Assembly (NCBI GenBank): GCA_044220875.1
Contig: JBGAQH010000002.1
Location: forward strand, 186,001-250,000
Direction: 5' to 3'
DNA: 64,000 nt
From: JAEUIT01 sp044220875
GTDB lineage: Bacteria > Planctomycetota > Phycisphaerae > Phycisphaerales > SM1A02
The position numbers and the translations under genes are program-made. Of the stretch, positions 1 through 7,933 are shown in pieces. Every line of letters begins with the position of its first letter. The stretch's first letter is position 1. Below the pieces are notes generated by a model. That model saw only the letters and a program-made list of their open reading frames with translations, did no database searches and had not been told where the DNA came from.

Positions 1-984
1 GTCCGCGGCGAGGAGCGCGTTGACCCGCGTCGCGAGCGAACCGAGATCGGCGTGATGGGCGGCGCTCGCCCGCACGTACGCGCGGCAGGCCGCGGTCACC
101 AGCGCCGGCCCGATGCCGTGGCCGCAGACGTCGGCAAGCGTGACGATCCAGTTGCCGTCGGGAAGGCGCTCCCAGTCGTAGTAGTCGCCGCCGGTCTGGT
201 CGGCCGGGCGATTCCATCCGGCGATCTCATAGCCCGCGATGTCGGGCGCCTCGCGCGGCAGGAGCGCCTGCTGGATCGAGCGGGCCACCGCAAGATCCTG
301 CTCGATCCGCTCCATCTGCCGCTTCGTTTCGGCCTCGCCCAAGGCCGCCTCGACGTGACCGCGGATCTCGCGAGCGACCCACGCGGAGGCGATGCCGCAG
401 GTGAGAAGGAGAAACGGCGTGACGACATACCCCGCGAATGGGATGCCCGTGGTCGTTTGCCGACCCTCGCCGTGCGACGCGACGAATGCGACGAGCAGAC
501 CGTAGCCGACGGCGCTCACGACGCCCGCAAGGATGCAGAGCCGAGGACGCAGACGGAGCGTGGTCAGGCCGATGAGCAGCGGAAATCCCAGGAGCGGCGG
601 ACTGCTCAGCGCCGCGTAGGGTGCGAGCGTGCCGAGCTGGATGTGGCTCAGCATCACCGCGGCCGGCACCGACGACTCGACCGTCACGGTCGCGACGTTC
701 CACCACGACGGAATGGCCCGATCGCGCCGCTGCGCCCAGCGGACGACGACGAGCGACGCGCACTGGACGACGAGCAGGAACGCCCCCGCCAGCGCTGCGA
801 CGAACTTGATCCTCGCCTCCGTCACGCGCGTCGCCGAGATCAGGGCCACCGGAAGGACGACAAGGGCGATCACCGCAATGAGCGCATAGACACGGTGCCG
901 TTCGCTTCGCAGCGCCGCCGCGCAGAAGGCCTCGGAGCGAAGGAGCTGAGACGGGCTCGGTGAACCGGCCGGCGACCGACTCAT
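1..984 (-). CDS. RsbU/SpoIIE-type PP2C serine phosphatase with membrane sensor region (N-terminal part, runs off window)
   Basis: The frame is open from an ATG at 984 to the window edge, giving 328 residues. Residues 33-203 hold about six hydrophobic segments (near 33-50, 61-81, 105-125, 130-145, 150-170, 183-203). A charged helical linker (205-235) leads into a SpoIIE/RsbU phosphatase domain: DLAVARSIQQALLP at about 230-243, GGDYYDW at 265-271 and LADVCGHG at 283-290, the last two carrying the metal-binding Asp residues of this family. The C-terminal half of the domain lies outside the window. Known role: such phosphatases dephosphorylate STAS-domain anti-anti-sigma factors in partner-switching cascades. 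The signal sensed by the membrane part is unknown. A STAS protein is encoded at the far end of the window, but a functional link is only inference. Confidence 0.85.
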   Translation of the reverse strand, partial: MSRSPAGSPSPSQLLRSEAFCAAALRSERHRVYALIAVIALVVLPVALISATRVTEARIKFVAALAGAFLLVVQCASLVVVRWAQRRDRAIPSWWNVATVTVESSVPAAVMLSHIQLGTLAPYAALSSPPLLGFPLLIGLTTLRLRPRLCILAGVVSAVGYGLLVAFVASHGEGRQTTTGIPFAGYVVTPFLLLTCGIASAWVAREIRGHVEAALGEAETKRQMERIEQDLAVARSIQQALLPREAPDIAGYEIAGWNRPADQTGGDYYDWERLPDGNWIVTLADVCGHGIGPALVTAACRAYVRASAAHHADLGSLATRVNALLAAD

Positions 985-1330
985 GAGGAGCGCCCGCCCA
1001 CCGACCCCGATCCTGGTCTTCCCTCGTCTTCGTTGGTCATCGCGTACCTCGGCGTGCCTTGGGGAGCGAGGGCTCCGGCGAGATTGCCGGACGAGCGGGG
1101 ATCCCCTCGGTTGCCATGGTCGCCGATGGCCACCTCGCGCACAAGCCCGCGCCATGGGAATCCGATGCCAAGGCGGACAACGAAATCCAACGATTTCGCG
1201 AAGCTCACGAGATGATCGATAGCGTCGTGCCGCGGCGATTCTTGCTTGACACGCCCGCGAAATTGCAGTCACTTTGAAGCGTGGCGCCGTGCGCCACAGA
1301 ACGTCCATCGGCGAATTCCGGGGTGTCTCC
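985..1330. other. Intergenic region between divergent genes, with possible -35 box
   Basis: No convincing gene is visible in these 346 bases. A perfect TTGACA lies at 1246-1251. A matching -10 would fall near 1269-1274 (TCACTT), which is a poor match, so a promoter for the large secreted protein downstream is possible but weak. The ATG at 1331 has no clear Shine-Dalgarno sequence. Confidence 0.4.
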
Positions 1331-4300
1331 ATGCGCTATGTCGTCTCGGTCCTCTCCTGCTCGCTCGTCGGCGCCTTCGCCGTCCTCCCCGCCTCCGCGG
1401 CGTTCGTGACCTCGACCTGGATCGGGGGTCCATCCGGCACATGGAGTGCGGCGGCGAACTGGTCGCCAAACGGCGCCCCCGCCAACGGGGGAGGCGTCAC
1501 CTACGACGTCATCATCGACGCGTCGAGCAAGAATGCGGCGGCCGTCACGCTCGACTTCTCGCCGCAGATCATGAATCTCACGATCGGCAGCGGCGACAGC
1601 CTCATGCTCGGCAATTCGACAGCCCTCTTCCTCGCGGGCGGCTCGCTCGCCAACGACGGCCAGCTGGTCATGTCGAGCCTCGGAAACCTGACCGACCTGC
1701 GCCTCGACACCGACGTCACCCTCTCCGGCAGCGGCGCGGTCAACACGACGAACACGCAGGCGAACCGCCTCTACGGCGCGAACGGCTCGCTGCGGCTCAC
1801 CAACGGCCTCGGCCACACGATTCATGGTGCGATGCAGTTTGGCCTGAACCAGACCCGTCTCACCAACCACGGCCTGTTCGATGCCGACCTCTCGGCCGGC
1901 GTGTCGTTCGACCTCGTCGACGCGGCGGGCACCAACTTCAACGACGGAACGATTCGGGCGTCGAACGGCGCAACGCTCTTCGTCTATCCGGCGACGTTCG
2001 AAAACGACGGCGGAGTCATCGAGGCCGCTGCCGGCTCGATCGTCCATCTCCAGGACCTCACCGTCAACGGCGGGACGCTGCGCGACGCCGACGGCGACGG
2101 ACCGGGGCGGGTCGAGAGCGGCGGGCAGGTGATCCTCGATCATGTCGCCTTCGACGGCCCGTTCACGCTCGCCAATTCGACGACGCTCGCGCTCCGCAAT
2201 GACGCGGTCGTTCCCGATCGAATCGCGTGTTCCTCCGTCGGCAACTTCACCGACCTCCGCTTCGACACCTCGCCCTTCACGCTCCTTGGCGGCGGCTCGA
2301 TCACCACCACCAACACCCAAGCCAACCGCATCTTCACCGCCGCCCCTCCGATGCGCCTCCTCGTGCCCGCCGACTTCACGATCCGCGGCGCGATGCAGCT
2401 CGGCGTGAACCAGACCCGCCTCACCAACCACGGCCTCGTCGACGCCGACCTCCCCGCCGGCATGTCCCTCGACCTCACCGACGGCGCCGGCATGAACGTC
2501 AACGACGGGACCATCCGAGCGTCGAACGGCGCGACGCTGACGGTCTACCCGGCAACGTTCGACAACGACGGCGGCGTGATCGAAGCGGCGCCGGGCTCCT
2601 TCGTCCATCTTCAGGACCTCACCATCAACGGCGGAACGCTCCGCGACGCCGACGGCGACGGACCGGGAACGATCTCGAACTCCGGCCTCGTCTACCTTGA
2701 CCACGTCACGCTCGACGGCCCCTACCTGGTCACCAACAGCGCCGCGGTCGCAATGCGCAACGACGTCGTGATTCCCGGTCACTTTGACGTCGGCGCAACC
2801 GGAAACTTCACGGATCTCCGCTTCGACACCTCACCGTACACGCTTCTCGGCGGCGGCTCGATCACCACCACCAACACCCAAGCCAACCGCCTCTACACCG
2901 CCGCCGCCTCGATGCGCCTCGTCGTGCCCGCCGACTTCACGATCCGCGGCGCGATGCAGCTCGGCGTGAACCAGACCCGGCTCACCAATCACGGCCTCAT
3001 TGCCACCGACCTCCCCGCCGGCATGTCCCTCGACCTCGTCGACGGCGCCGGCATGAACGTCAACGACGGGACCATCAGGGCGTCGAACGGCGCGACGCTC
3101 ACGATCTACCCCGCCACCTTCGACAACGACGGCGGCCTCATCGAGGCAGCGGCCGGCTCCTTCGTCCATCTCCAGGACCTCACCATCAACGGCGGAACGC
3201 TGCGCGACGCCGACGGCGGCGGACCGGGCGAGGTCGGGACGATCGGGGCGGTCTATCTCGATCACGTCACGCTGGAGGGAACCCTGAAGGTCCCCAACGC
3301 CGGGGCGCTGATCCTCCGAAACGGAATCACGATCGGCAACCGAATCGACGTCGGAGGCAGCGGCAACTTCACCGACGTGCGAGTCGAGACCACCCCCTTC
3401 CTCCTCGGCGGCGGCGGCGAACTCGTCTTCTCCAACTCGCCGGCCAATCGCCTCTATTCGGCGGCGCCGTCGATCACGATCGTGAACGGCGCGGGCAACA
3501 CCATCCGCGGTTCGTTCCAGCTCGGCGTGAACCAGACGATTTTGCAGAACGACGGCGCGATCATCGCCGACGCAAGCGGCGGCGTCGAGATCGATCTCGT
3601 GGACGGCTTCCAGTCGACGAACAACGGCACGATCTGGGCCAAGCTCGGCAACATCACGCTGTGGCCGTCGAACCTGGTGAACAGCGGAACCATCCGGATC
3701 GACGCGGGGCGGAGCTTCCTCTGGCACGCCGCCTATCCGCAGCTCGCCGGCGCGACCATCGCCAACGGCTCGCTCCAGCTCGACGGCCAGCCGCTCCATC
3801 TCTACGGCGGCGAGCTGCGCGGGAACGGCACCGTGATCGGTTCGCTGGTCCACAACGAGCTCGGCACCGTCGATCCGGGCGACCAGATCGGAACGCTCAC
3901 GCTCACCAACGGCTACCTTCAGGGCGCGAACGCAACCCTTGCGGTCGAGATCGGCGGCACGGCCCCGGGCGTCGGCCACGACCAGCTCAAGGTGATCGGC
4001 ACGGCGACGATCGCAGGCACCCTTCATGTTGAACGAGCCAACGGCTTCATGCCGCTCCCGGGAGACAACTTCACGATCCTCTCCGCGAGCGGCCCGGTCG
4101 TCGGCTTCTTCGACGCCATCGATTCCTGCGACGACGTGACCGTCCTCTACGGCGACCACGAGGTCATCGTGTACTTCTCGACGGCGATCCCGTCCCTCGG
4201 CGACCTCGACGGCGACGGCAGCGTCAATGCCACCGATCTCGCGATCCTGCTCGGGTCATGGGGACCCTGCACCGCGTCGTGCTGCAGCGCCGATCTTGAC

Positions 4301-4357
4301 GGGAACGGCGATGTCGGCGCGAGCGACCTGGCGATCCTGCTGGGCGGCTGGAACTAA
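1331..4357 (+). CDS. Secreted repeat protein with C-terminal dockerin-like pair
   Basis: The protein has 1008 residues from the ATG at 1331. That start places a signal peptide (MRYVVSVLSCSLVGAFAVLP, ending ASA) at the N-terminus; an upstream in-frame start at 1274 would bury it. The body is Gly/Asn/Thr/Asp-rich with repeated short strands such as TNTQANR, LGVNQTRLTNHG and GGTLRDADG, typical of beta-helical or autotransporter-like passenger folds. Four units repeat with a 187-residue period. The C-terminus carries two Ca-binding-loop segments, GDLDGDGSVNATDLAILLGS and ADLDGNGDVGASDLAILLGG, as in type I dockerin pairs, and ends just after the last Trp. No enzyme motif is seen. Likely role: cell-surface or secreted structural protein; the function is unknown. 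The signal peptide and dockerin-like tail are clear; the fold is inferred. Confidence 0.85.
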   Translation: MRYVVSVLSCSLVGAFAVLPASAAFVTSTWIGGPSGTWSAAANWSPNGAPANGGGVTYDVIIDASSKNAAAVTLDFSPQIMNLTIGSGDSLMLGNSTALFLAGGSLANDGQLVMSSLGNLTDLRLDTDVTLSGSGAVNTTNTQANRLYGANGSLRLTNGLGHTIHGAMQFGLNQTRLTNHGLFDADLSAGVSFDLVDAAGTNFNDGTIRASNGATLFVYPATFENDGGVIEAAAGSIVHLQDLTVNGGTLRDADGDGPGRVESGGQVILDHVAFDGPFTLANSTTLALRNDAVVPDRIACSSVGNFTDLRFDTSPFTLLGGGSITTTNTQANRIFTAAPPMRLLVPADFTIRGAMQLGVNQTRLTNHGLVDADLPAGMSLDLTDGAGMNVNDGTIRASNGATLTVYPATFDNDGGVIEAAPGSFVHLQDLTINGGTLRDADGDGPGTISNSGLVYLDHVTLDGPYLVTNSAAVAMRNDVVIPGHFDVGATGNFTDLRFDTSPYTLLGGGSITTTNTQANRLYTAAASMRLVVPADFTIRGAMQLGVNQTRLTNHGLIATDLPAGMSLDLVDGAGMNVNDGTIRASNGATLTIYPATFDNDGGLIEAAAGSFVHLQDLTINGGTLRDADGGGPGEVGTIGAVYLDHVTLEGTLKVPNAGALILRNGITIGNRIDVGGSGNFTDVRVETTPFLLGGGGELVFSNSPANRLYSAAPSITIVNGAGNTIRGSFQLGVNQTILQNDGAIIADASGGVEIDLVDGFQSTNNGTIWAKLGNITLWPSNLVNSGTIRIDAGRSFLWHAAYPQLAGATIANGSLQLDGQPLHLYGGELRGNGTVIGSLVHNELGTVDPGDQIGTLTLTNGYLQGANATLAVEIGGTAPGVGHDQLKVIGTATIAGTLHVERANGFMPLPGDNFTILSASGPVVGFFDAIDSCDDVTVLYGDHEVIVYFSTAIPSLGDLDGDGSVNATDLAILLGSWGPCTASCCSADLDGNGDVGASDLAILLGGWN
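1686..3700 (+). repeat. Four tandem in-frame repeats, 561-nt period
   Basis: The anchor GATGCAG...GGC.TGAACCAGAC recurs at 1831, 2392 and 2953, with a diverged copy at 3514, always 561 nt (187 codons) apart. A second anchor (ACCGAC/ACGGAT) recurs at 1691, 2249, 2810 and 3371, showing one codon missing in unit 1. Units 2 and 3 (about 2281-2700 and 2842-3261) are nearly identical in DNA; unit 4 is diverged and lacks the GGTLRDADG segment. The pattern points to recent duplication of the middle unit. Confidence 0.9.
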
Positions 4358-4367
4358 CGCGATGCTC

Positions 4368-4384
4368 GCGGCCGCGACGGCCGC
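4368..4384. terminator. Possible short hairpin between convergent genes
   Basis: GCGGCC (4368-4373) and GGCCGC (4379-4384) form a 6-bp stem with a 5-nt loop between the convergent secreted repeat protein and HD-domain genes. There is no U tract, so a terminator role is tentative. Confidence 0.3.
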
Positions 4385-4390
4385 TCGGCG

Positions 4391-5410
4391 TCACTCCTCG
4401 CGCAGCGGATCGGGTCGGTAGAGCCGATTTCCGTCGAGCGCCCAGACCTTGTCGGTGAACTCGCCGCCGATGTCGGTGACGAGGCCGTACTCGCCGCGTC
4501 GCACCTGGGTGAGGGCAAGCGCCGTCTTCGCGTCGAGATTGTCCAGGAGCGCGACGAAGATGGCCTCGGGCGTCGCGGGAGCCTTTGCGGCGCCGAACTC
4601 GAGCTTGTCGTGGTGGCTCGCGACGATGTGCTCGAGCACGGTCTGGGCCCGCGGCGGAAGGTCCGGGCCGCCGGCCATGCGCACGGCGTTGAACTTGGAG
4701 CGGAGGAGGAGAATGCCGTCCACGACGTGGCCGATGAGGTTGCCGCGGAAGGTGTAGTTGAATCCGCGCTCCCACTCCAGCTCGATCGTCTTGCCGAGAT
4801 CGTGCGTGAAGAGTCCCATGAGGACGATGTCGCGGTTCAGGTCGGCATACAGCGGCAGGATGCGCTCCGCGGCCTTGAGAAGCTGCAGCGTGTGCTCGAG
4901 CAACCCGCCGATGAACGCGTGGTGGACGCTCGCCGCGGCCGGCGCGCGGCGGAAGCGGCGCATCAGGTTCTCGTCGGTGAGGAACGCGTCGGCGAGCTTG
5001 AGCATCGCCGGGTGGTGCATCGAATGGAGGATCGCCGTGAGATCCGCGAACATCGCATCGATGTCGTGGCGCGTCGTCGGCACCAGCTTCGCGAGCTGGT
5101 CGGGCGAGGGCTCCGCCGGCTCGATCGAGTCGATCACGATCTGGATGGCGCTGTTGTAGAGCTCCGACCGACCGCGGACGCGCACGAACGCGGCGTTTGC
5201 GATGCGTCCGAAGCCCGCCTCGTCGCAGCTCCACATGCGGGCCGGCACCTCGCCGCTGGCGTCGCGCAGGATGCACTTGAGGAAGGGCTTCGCCTGCCTC
5301 GTGGTGCCGAGCTGCGGATTGATGAGGCTGTACACGCCGTCGACCACCATGCGGTCGGCGAGCGTCTTGATGTCGATCTGTCCGGAGGCCGACGATGGTG
5401 CTGCAGTCAT
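4391..5410 (-). CDS. OB-fold + HD-domain protein, YhaM-like 3'-5' exoribonuclease family
   Basis: The protein has 339 residues. Residues about 20-100 resemble the N-terminal OB-fold nucleic-acid-binding domain of the YhaM family. Residues 160-300 form an HD domain: HHAFIGGLLEHT (163-174), FTHDLGK with the HD pair at 203-204, GHVVDG (227-232), and EHIVASHHDKLEFG near 262. The length is close to known YhaM proteins (about 310-330). Family members are Mg/Mn-dependent 3'-5' exonucleases acting on RNA and DNA. It lies downstream of nnrD on the same strand (24-nt gap) but has its own candidate leaderless promoter. Substrate specificity cannot be read from the sequence. Confidence 0.82.
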   Translation of the reverse strand: MTAAPSSASGQIDIKTLADRMVVDGVYSLINPQLGTTRQAKPFLKCILRDASGEVPARMWSCDEAGFGRIANAAFVRVRGRSELYNSAIQIVIDSIEPAEPSPDQLAKLVPTTRHDIDAMFADLTAILHSMHHPAMLKLADAFLTDENLMRRFRRAPAAASVHHAFIGGLLEHTLQLLKAAERILPLYADLNRDIVLMGLFTHDLGKTIELEWERGFNYTFRGNLIGHVVDGILLLRSKFNAVRMAGGPDLPPRAQTVLEHIVASHHDKLEFGAAKAPATPEAIFVALLDNLDAKTALALTQVRRGEYGLVTDIGGEFTDKVWALDGNRLYRPDPLREE

Positions 5411-5423
5411 GGCGGCGAGTGTA
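5411..5423 (-). promoter_or_regulatory. -10 hexamer TACACT for a leaderless start
   Basis: On the minus strand TACACT (5418-5423) is followed by 7 nt and the ATG at 5410. Transcription would begin at or next to the start codon. No Shine-Dalgarno is present. Confidence 0.5.
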
Positions 5424-5434
5424 ACGCGCTCGGA

Positions 5435-6373
5435 TCAGGCTTCGCCGCGACACGCCGCGAGCACCGCGGGGATCTCCGCCGCAAGATCCGTCGGCGAGAG
5501 GCCTGCGCTTCCCTGCCGCGTCGCCCACGAATCCGCGGCGCGGCCATGGATCCACACGCCAAGCCGCGCACACTCGAAGAGCGAACGCTGCGGCTGGGCG
5601 CCGCGCGCGAACTGGGCCACAAGGCCGCCGATGATCCCGGCGAGCACGTCGCCGCTTCCGCCCGTGGCCAGGGCCGCGTTGCCGGTCCCGTTCACCCACG
5701 CGCGCAGTCCGTCGCTCACGACCGTGTTCGGTCCCTTGAGCACCACGACGCATCCGAGGCGTCGGGCCATCTCGCCCGCCGCTTGGGTGCGCTCCGTCGG
5801 GTCCGCGGCGAGCCGGCTCACGCTCGAGGTCACGCCCAACGCCGCGGCGAGCCGCGCGAATTCGCCGGGATGCGGAGTGATGACCAGCGGCGCGCGGATG
5901 TCGCGGTGGGCCTCGACCAGCGACGCGACGGCATTGATGCCGTCGGCGTCGAGCACGATCGGCAGCGCGTCGCCGGCAAGCAGGCGCACGACCACCTGCT
6001 GCTCCGCGAAGCCCTGTCCGAGGCCGGGACCTAACACGACGACCGAGGCCGACTGCAGCGCGGGATCGATGCGCTCCGCCGCGCCGCTTGCGTCGAGCCG
6101 ACCGTCGCCGCCTGTCGGAAGGGCGATGCCGGTCGCGGCCGGACAGAGCGTGAGCCCGGCGGCGAGAAGCGACTCCGGCATCGCCAGCACCGCGAGCCCC
6201 GCCCCCGTCCGCAGCGCGGCGGAGGCGGCGAGCGCCGGCGCGCCCAACATCGTCCGCTCGCCGTCGACGCCGGCATGGCCGCCGACGACGAGCACCGTTC
6301 CGAACGTCCCCTTATGGCCGCGCGGATCGCGCGGCGGCAGCGTCGGCAGGTCCTCGAGGAGCTCGAGCGTCAT
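5435..6373 (-). CDS. nnrD: ADP/ATP-dependent NAD(P)H-hydrate dehydratase
   Basis: The protein has 312 residues from the ATG at 6373, which overlaps the stop of the upstream gene in an ATGA arrangement, so coupled translation is likely; an upstream in-frame start at 6472 would run deep into the neighbour. It belongs to the ribokinase-like YjeF C-terminal family. Motifs: GHKGTFGTVLVVGG near the N-terminus, VLDADGINAV, ITPHPGEFARL, VLKGPNTVVSDG, and the nucleotide-binding NGTGNAALATGGSGDVLAG. The known reaction repairs damaged S-NAD(P)HX to NAD(P)H using ADP or ATP. The epimerase partner domain (NnrE), often fused N-terminally, is absent here and must be encoded elsewhere if present. A rare TTA leucine codon sits in VVVLGPGLG. 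Confidence 0.9.
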   Translation of the reverse strand: MTLELLEDLPTLPPRDPRGHKGTFGTVLVVGGHAGVDGERTMLGAPALAASAALRTGAGLAVLAMPESLLAAGLTLCPAATGIALPTGGDGRLDASGAAERIDPALQSASVVVLGPGLGQGFAEQQVVVRLLAGDALPIVLDADGINAVASLVEAHRDIRAPLVITPHPGEFARLAAALGVTSSVSRLAADPTERTQAAGEMARRLGCVVVLKGPNTVVSDGLRAWVNGTGNAALATGGSGDVLAGIIGGLVAQFARGAQPQRSLFECARLGVWIHGRAADSWATRQGSAGLSPTDLAAEIPAVLAACRGEA

Positions 6374-7929
6374 GACGCCGGAGCCTTCGCGCCCGAGGGC
6401 TTCTGCTTCTGATCGTCGGGCATCAGATCGAGAATCGACAGGTTGCCGATGAGGGAGAGCGTGGACGTCCACATCGGATCGGTCGCGCCCCCCTCGAGCG
6501 AGCCGACTGCGACGCAGATGTGTGCGGCATGGAAGCGCACCGGCAGCGTCGCGTCATAGTCGACCCACTCGACGCCGGAGCCGTCGGCCGTCGGCAGGAG
6601 CGCCTGCGTCCAGACGTGCCAGGCCCAGACGTTCCTCTCGCCGGCGAAGTGGTCGGCGTAGATGAGTCCGCTGGCGATCCGCGCCGGAATGCCGGCCTCG
6701 CGCAGAAGCGCCGCGAGGAGCACGCCATGCTCGCTGCAGTCGCCGCCGCGCGATCGCGCCGCCTCGGCCGCCGAGGCGAACGCGCTGGCGAGGTTCTTGT
6801 TCGGCAGCGCCCGCTCGGTGGCCTTCCGCAGAACCTCGGCCCGCTCGCGGGGCGAGAGCTTGGAGTCCTTCGGCAACGCCTTCTCGAGAATGGCCCGGAC
6901 CTCCGGCGCGCTGCCGTCGATCAGGCTCGACTTCGCCAGAAATGCCGGATTCGTCGCCTCGTCGCCGACGGGCGAGCTTCCGCGATCGGCCCGGATCTCG
7001 AGCTCGATCTCGTTGGGCCCGGTTCGACGGACGCGCTGGGCGCCAACCGAGGGGAACTCGGCGATCTCGCCCTCCTTCATCGAGATGCGCAGCGAAAGCG
7101 ACGTCTTCTCCATCACGTCGAAGATCCTGCGCTTGGCCGGCACGAAGCTGTTCACCAGCACCTCAGCGCCGGACTTTTGGGAGGCCTCGATCGCCTTCTC
7201 CCGCGAGGTGAGCCGCGTCTTCAGCTCGCCGATGCCGAGCTTCACGGTGCTGTCGACGAGCAGCCCGTCGGGCGCATAGCGCTCGACGACGTCGAGCTTC
7301 TGGAGGCTGTCGACCGAGGACCACACCGCGACCGGAATCGTGCGCGGCGCCGCCTCGAAGTCGATGTTCGCCTGGCCGCTGCCCCGCTTCTGCATCACGA
7401 CGGTGACGACCTCGAGTCCGCTCTCGACGTCCACCGACTGGTACTTGATGTCGCGGGCCCCGGCCTTCATGCGCTCCTTCACGAATCGCTCGAGCGCCGC
7501 TGGGGCGAGCCAGCCCTCGCCCGGCAGCATCTTCTCGCGCGTCGCGGTCTGGTCCTTGATGGTCACCTTCCACTGCCCCCCGTCGCGGGCGAAGGCGAAG
7601 GTCGTGTCGACCGGCGCGCCGCCCATCGCCTGGTGCAGCGTCGCCTCGATCGGCTCGCCGCGGGCCGACTCGAGGAAGGTCGTCTGCGAGGCGACCTCGA
7701 CCTTGGTGTCGCCGCGGGCGAGCCGCATCTGCATCGCCCGCGTGCTCCGGACGCGATCGCCCTCGCGTTCGATCATGGCGTGGATCGAGCCGCAGGGCTT
7801 GCCGGCCAGCGAGAGCTCGAACCAGCGATCGTCCTCGACCGTCCAATCGGCGGCGGCCGTGCGGACGCAGATGCCGACGATGGCCAGGAGGAGGGCAACG
7901 ACGGGCGACCGCAACGAAACCTTGGGCAT
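6370..7929 (-). CDS. Secreted transglutaminase-like (papain-fold) protein
   Basis: The protein has 519 residues with an N-terminal signal peptide (hydrophobic 9-24, then TAAADW). Residues about 30-300 are beta-rich and unrecognised. A transglutaminase-like core follows: RGGDCSEHG with Cys398, WAWHVW with His438 and WVDYDATLP with Asp457, the Cys-His-Asp triad of the family, with the usual spacing of bacterial transglutaminase-like proteases. It should act outside the cytoplasm, as a protease or amide-forming enzyme; the substrate is unknown. It starts 4 nt after lysS ends and overlaps nnrD by 4 nt, so it is probably transcribed with both, although no functional link is obvious. Confidence 0.82.
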   Translation of the reverse strand: MPKVSLRSPVVALLLAIVGICVRTAAADWTVEDDRWFELSLAGKPCGSIHAMIEREGDRVRSTRAMQMRLARGDTKVEVASQTTFLESARGEPIEATLHQAMGGAPVDTTFAFARDGGQWKVTIKDQTATREKMLPGEGWLAPAALERFVKERMKAGARDIKYQSVDVESGLEVVTVVMQKRGSGQANIDFEAAPRTIPVAVWSSVDSLQKLDVVERYAPDGLLVDSTVKLGIGELKTRLTSREKAIEASQKSGAEVLVNSFVPAKRRIFDVMEKTSLSLRISMKEGEIAEFPSVGAQRVRRTGPNEIELEIRADRGSSPVGDEATNPAFLAKSSLIDGSAPEVRAILEKALPKDSKLSPRERAEVLRKATERALPNKNLASAFASAAEAARSRGGDCSEHGVLLAALLREAGIPARIASGLIYADHFAGERNVWAWHVWTQALLPTADGSGVEWVDYDATLPVRFHAAHICVAVGSLEGGATDPMWTSTLSLIGNLSILDLMPDDQKQKPSGAKAPAS

Positions 7930-7933
7930 GGTG

